Of a stretch of 64,000 bases of DNA, positions 62,648-64,000 are shown in pieces; positions within the stretch are counted from its first letter, which is position 1; each line of letters starts with the position of its first letter. Position numbers and translations under genes: made by a program. This DNA comes from Ahaetulla prasina (lineage: Eukaryota; Chordata; Lepidosauria; Squamata; Colubridae), in NCBI RefSeq assembly GCF_028640845.1, contig NC_080539.1, positions 190,535,436-190,599,435 of the forward strand. Reading direction: 5' to 3'. The notes below the pieces were generated by a model. The model saw only the letters and a program-made list of their open reading frames with translations, was not told the DNA's origin and did not search any database.

Positions 62648-63058
62648 GGAGATAGGTGGCTCTAGTTAGTTTCCTTCAAACCTGCAGTAAAACACATTCA
62701 GGTCATCTGCCAGTTGTTGATTTCCTTCAGCCTGGGAAGGAGGTTTGCCATAGCCGGTGATATTTTTAGGAGCTTTCCACTTGTTTGCTGGTTCATTTGT
62801 TGAGAACTGATTCTTTAGCTTTTCAGAGTAGCTTCTTTTTGCTGCTCTGATCTCCCTTGTTAATATATTTCTGGCCTGATTGTACAGCATTTTATTACCT
62901 TTTCTGTAGGCTTTCTCTTTGGAAAGACGTAGCTGCTTAAGTTTAGCTGTGAACCAAAGTTTGTTGTTGCTGTAATTTTGTCTCCTCAGTCCAGGTCTTC
63001 ATTGATTTAATTGTTGGTTTTGTGGTTTTAAGTCTTGTAAGCCTGTAAGCAGGTACAA
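62053..63058 (-). pseudogene. L3/Rex1-like LINE, reverse transcriptase and upstream linker
   Basis: The unit-2 copy of the reverse transcriptase (same text as unit 1) continues past 62647 into the upstream part of the LINE: MLYNQARNILTREIRAAKRS, KNQFSTNEPANKWKAPKNIT and LADDLNVFYCRFEGN (62666-62890), then KSMKTWTEETKLQQQQT up to about 63058. It is the N-terminal linker region preceding the reverse transcriptase. The endonuclease domain is not present. Confidence 0.9.
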
Positions 63059-64000
63059 GGTGAATCATGCAATAGCAGAAGAAATATGCATACAGGACGC
63101 ATGGAGAGAAACAAATCCAGGAAAAATCAGTATATATTTTATTCAAATAGACACTAATCATGGTCTAGAATTGATATGAAATGGATGACCCAGAATTGAG
63201 TACAAATGTGCAAGAAATAGAGATAGAAATGAATATATGGGCTCATCATAACCCAATAAAAATTAGTTGGAAAGGACAAAAGAAAAAGGTGAGATGGGCA
63301 TTGAATCAATCAGTAGTAAATGATAAAGAATTCATACAAACAATTGAAAAGAAATTGATTTTTTTTCAAAGTGAATAGAAAAGAAGAGACTTAATTACAA
63401 AATGTATGGGATACAGCAAAAGCATATGTTAGCTATAACTAATATATACTAACATATATAGTGAGAAAAAAACAAGAAAAAGAAACAATATCAAAAGATA
63501 TTAGAATAATAATTCAAAAGACTTAAATCTGATCTACTAAAAGAACTGCAAAAGGAAAATTTAAAAATTCAAATGGAAATAATAAAACACAAATTAAATT
63601 TAACGGAGAAAGAAGAATTGGCAACAAATTAAAAGAGAAAACCAAAACTTTTTTTAAAATACCAATAAACTAGGAAGGTGGTTAGCTTACAAGTTGAAAA
63701 AGGAGAAAGAGGAAAAATTGATAAATAATTTGCAAGATGAGAAGAGAACTCTACAAAATCAAAATGAGAGCAAAAAGAAAATAATCCAGGAGTTCTATAG
63801 AAAACTATATGACCAAGAAAAAGTGTCAGAGGAAAAAATAATGCAATATCTGGAAAAAGCGGAACTATCAAAGGTGTCTGAAATGGTGAAAACTATGATA
63901 AACGAAAAAATAACGATGATGGAACTGATAGAGGCAATTAAAAGACAAATCACTAGGACCAGATGGATTACTGGCAGAAGTTTATGAATATTTACAAGAT
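63059..64000 (+). pseudogene. L1 ORF2p fragment running off the window (L1D)
   Basis: Plus strand. The endonuclease C-terminal half (QDAWRETNPGK, then MDDPELSTNVQEIEIEMNIW, AHHNPIKISWKGQKKKVRW) is followed by the linker: KKEKEEKLINNLQDEKRTL, IIQEFYRKLYDQEKVSEE and INEKITMMELIEAIKRQITR, ending with the start of the fingers (TRWITGRSL as shifted text) at the window edge. It covers the same domain as the antisense L1 pieces at 60308 and 61510 but in the opposite orientation. Confidence 0.88.

Overview
The window is vertebrate nuclear DNA, most likely from a squamate reptile and probably a snake. It carries a Sauria-type tRNA SINE whose 3' end is CTTTACC-like, two other squamate tRNA-headed SINE families, many CR1 and L3-like LINE ends that finish in ATTCT/AATAG tracts, reptile-type L1 elements, an L2/CR1-type LINE, Penelope-like elements with a GIY-YIG domain, Gypsy LTR elements and hAT/MITE families. 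I could not recognise any complete host protein-coding gene. The one host-gene signal is a CpG-rich block at about 43.62-44.21 kb that looks like a promoter and first exon.

Layout. 1-5 kb: a tandem GA/CA-containing repeat split by a 5'-truncated L1 (587-3015), which itself holds a hairpin MITE. 5.36-7.16 kb: a non-autonomous hAT element with an exact 8-bp target duplication. 7-16 kb: AT-rich, intron- or intergenic-like DNA with scattered SINE, CR1 and MITE copies. 16.8-18.85 kb: a decayed Gypsy element. 19.6-36.8 kb: a deep nest. A CR1 was split by a near full-length L1 (L1B, 21676-36255). L1B in turn received a second L1 (L1A), a solo LTR, an L2-type LINE, a hAT MITE, a CR1/L3 tail, a SINE and an L3-like LINE. 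37.5-39.4 kb: a Penelope fragment and another L3-like LINE. 40.5-42.9 kb: a Penelope-like element with 0.3-kb inverted ends, sitting between AT microsatellites. 43.6-44.2 kb: the candidate promoter. 44.5-49.0 kb: a young, nearly intact Gypsy element on the minus strand with both LTRs and a 5-bp target duplication. 52.4-55.5 kb: a minus-strand L1 with a 20-bp target duplication and an L2 end inside it. 55.7-60.3 kb: solo LTRs and two fragments of one Gypsy family in opposite orientations. 60.24-62.65 kb: an apparently perfect 1202-bp tandem duplication of a mosaic unit. 62.6-64 kb: an L3-like LINE and the start of a plus-strand L1.

None of these genes work together as a pathway. The coding sequences are retroelement enzymes: endonuclease, reverse transcriptase, RNase H, protease, integrase and Gag. 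Nearly all are interrupted by stops, frameshifts or later insertions. The value of the window is its insertion history, which can be read base by base from target-site duplications. In several cases removing an insertion restores the reading frame of the element it hit. All family assignments come from reading motifs and translations by eye. No database search was run, so subfamily names are tentative.
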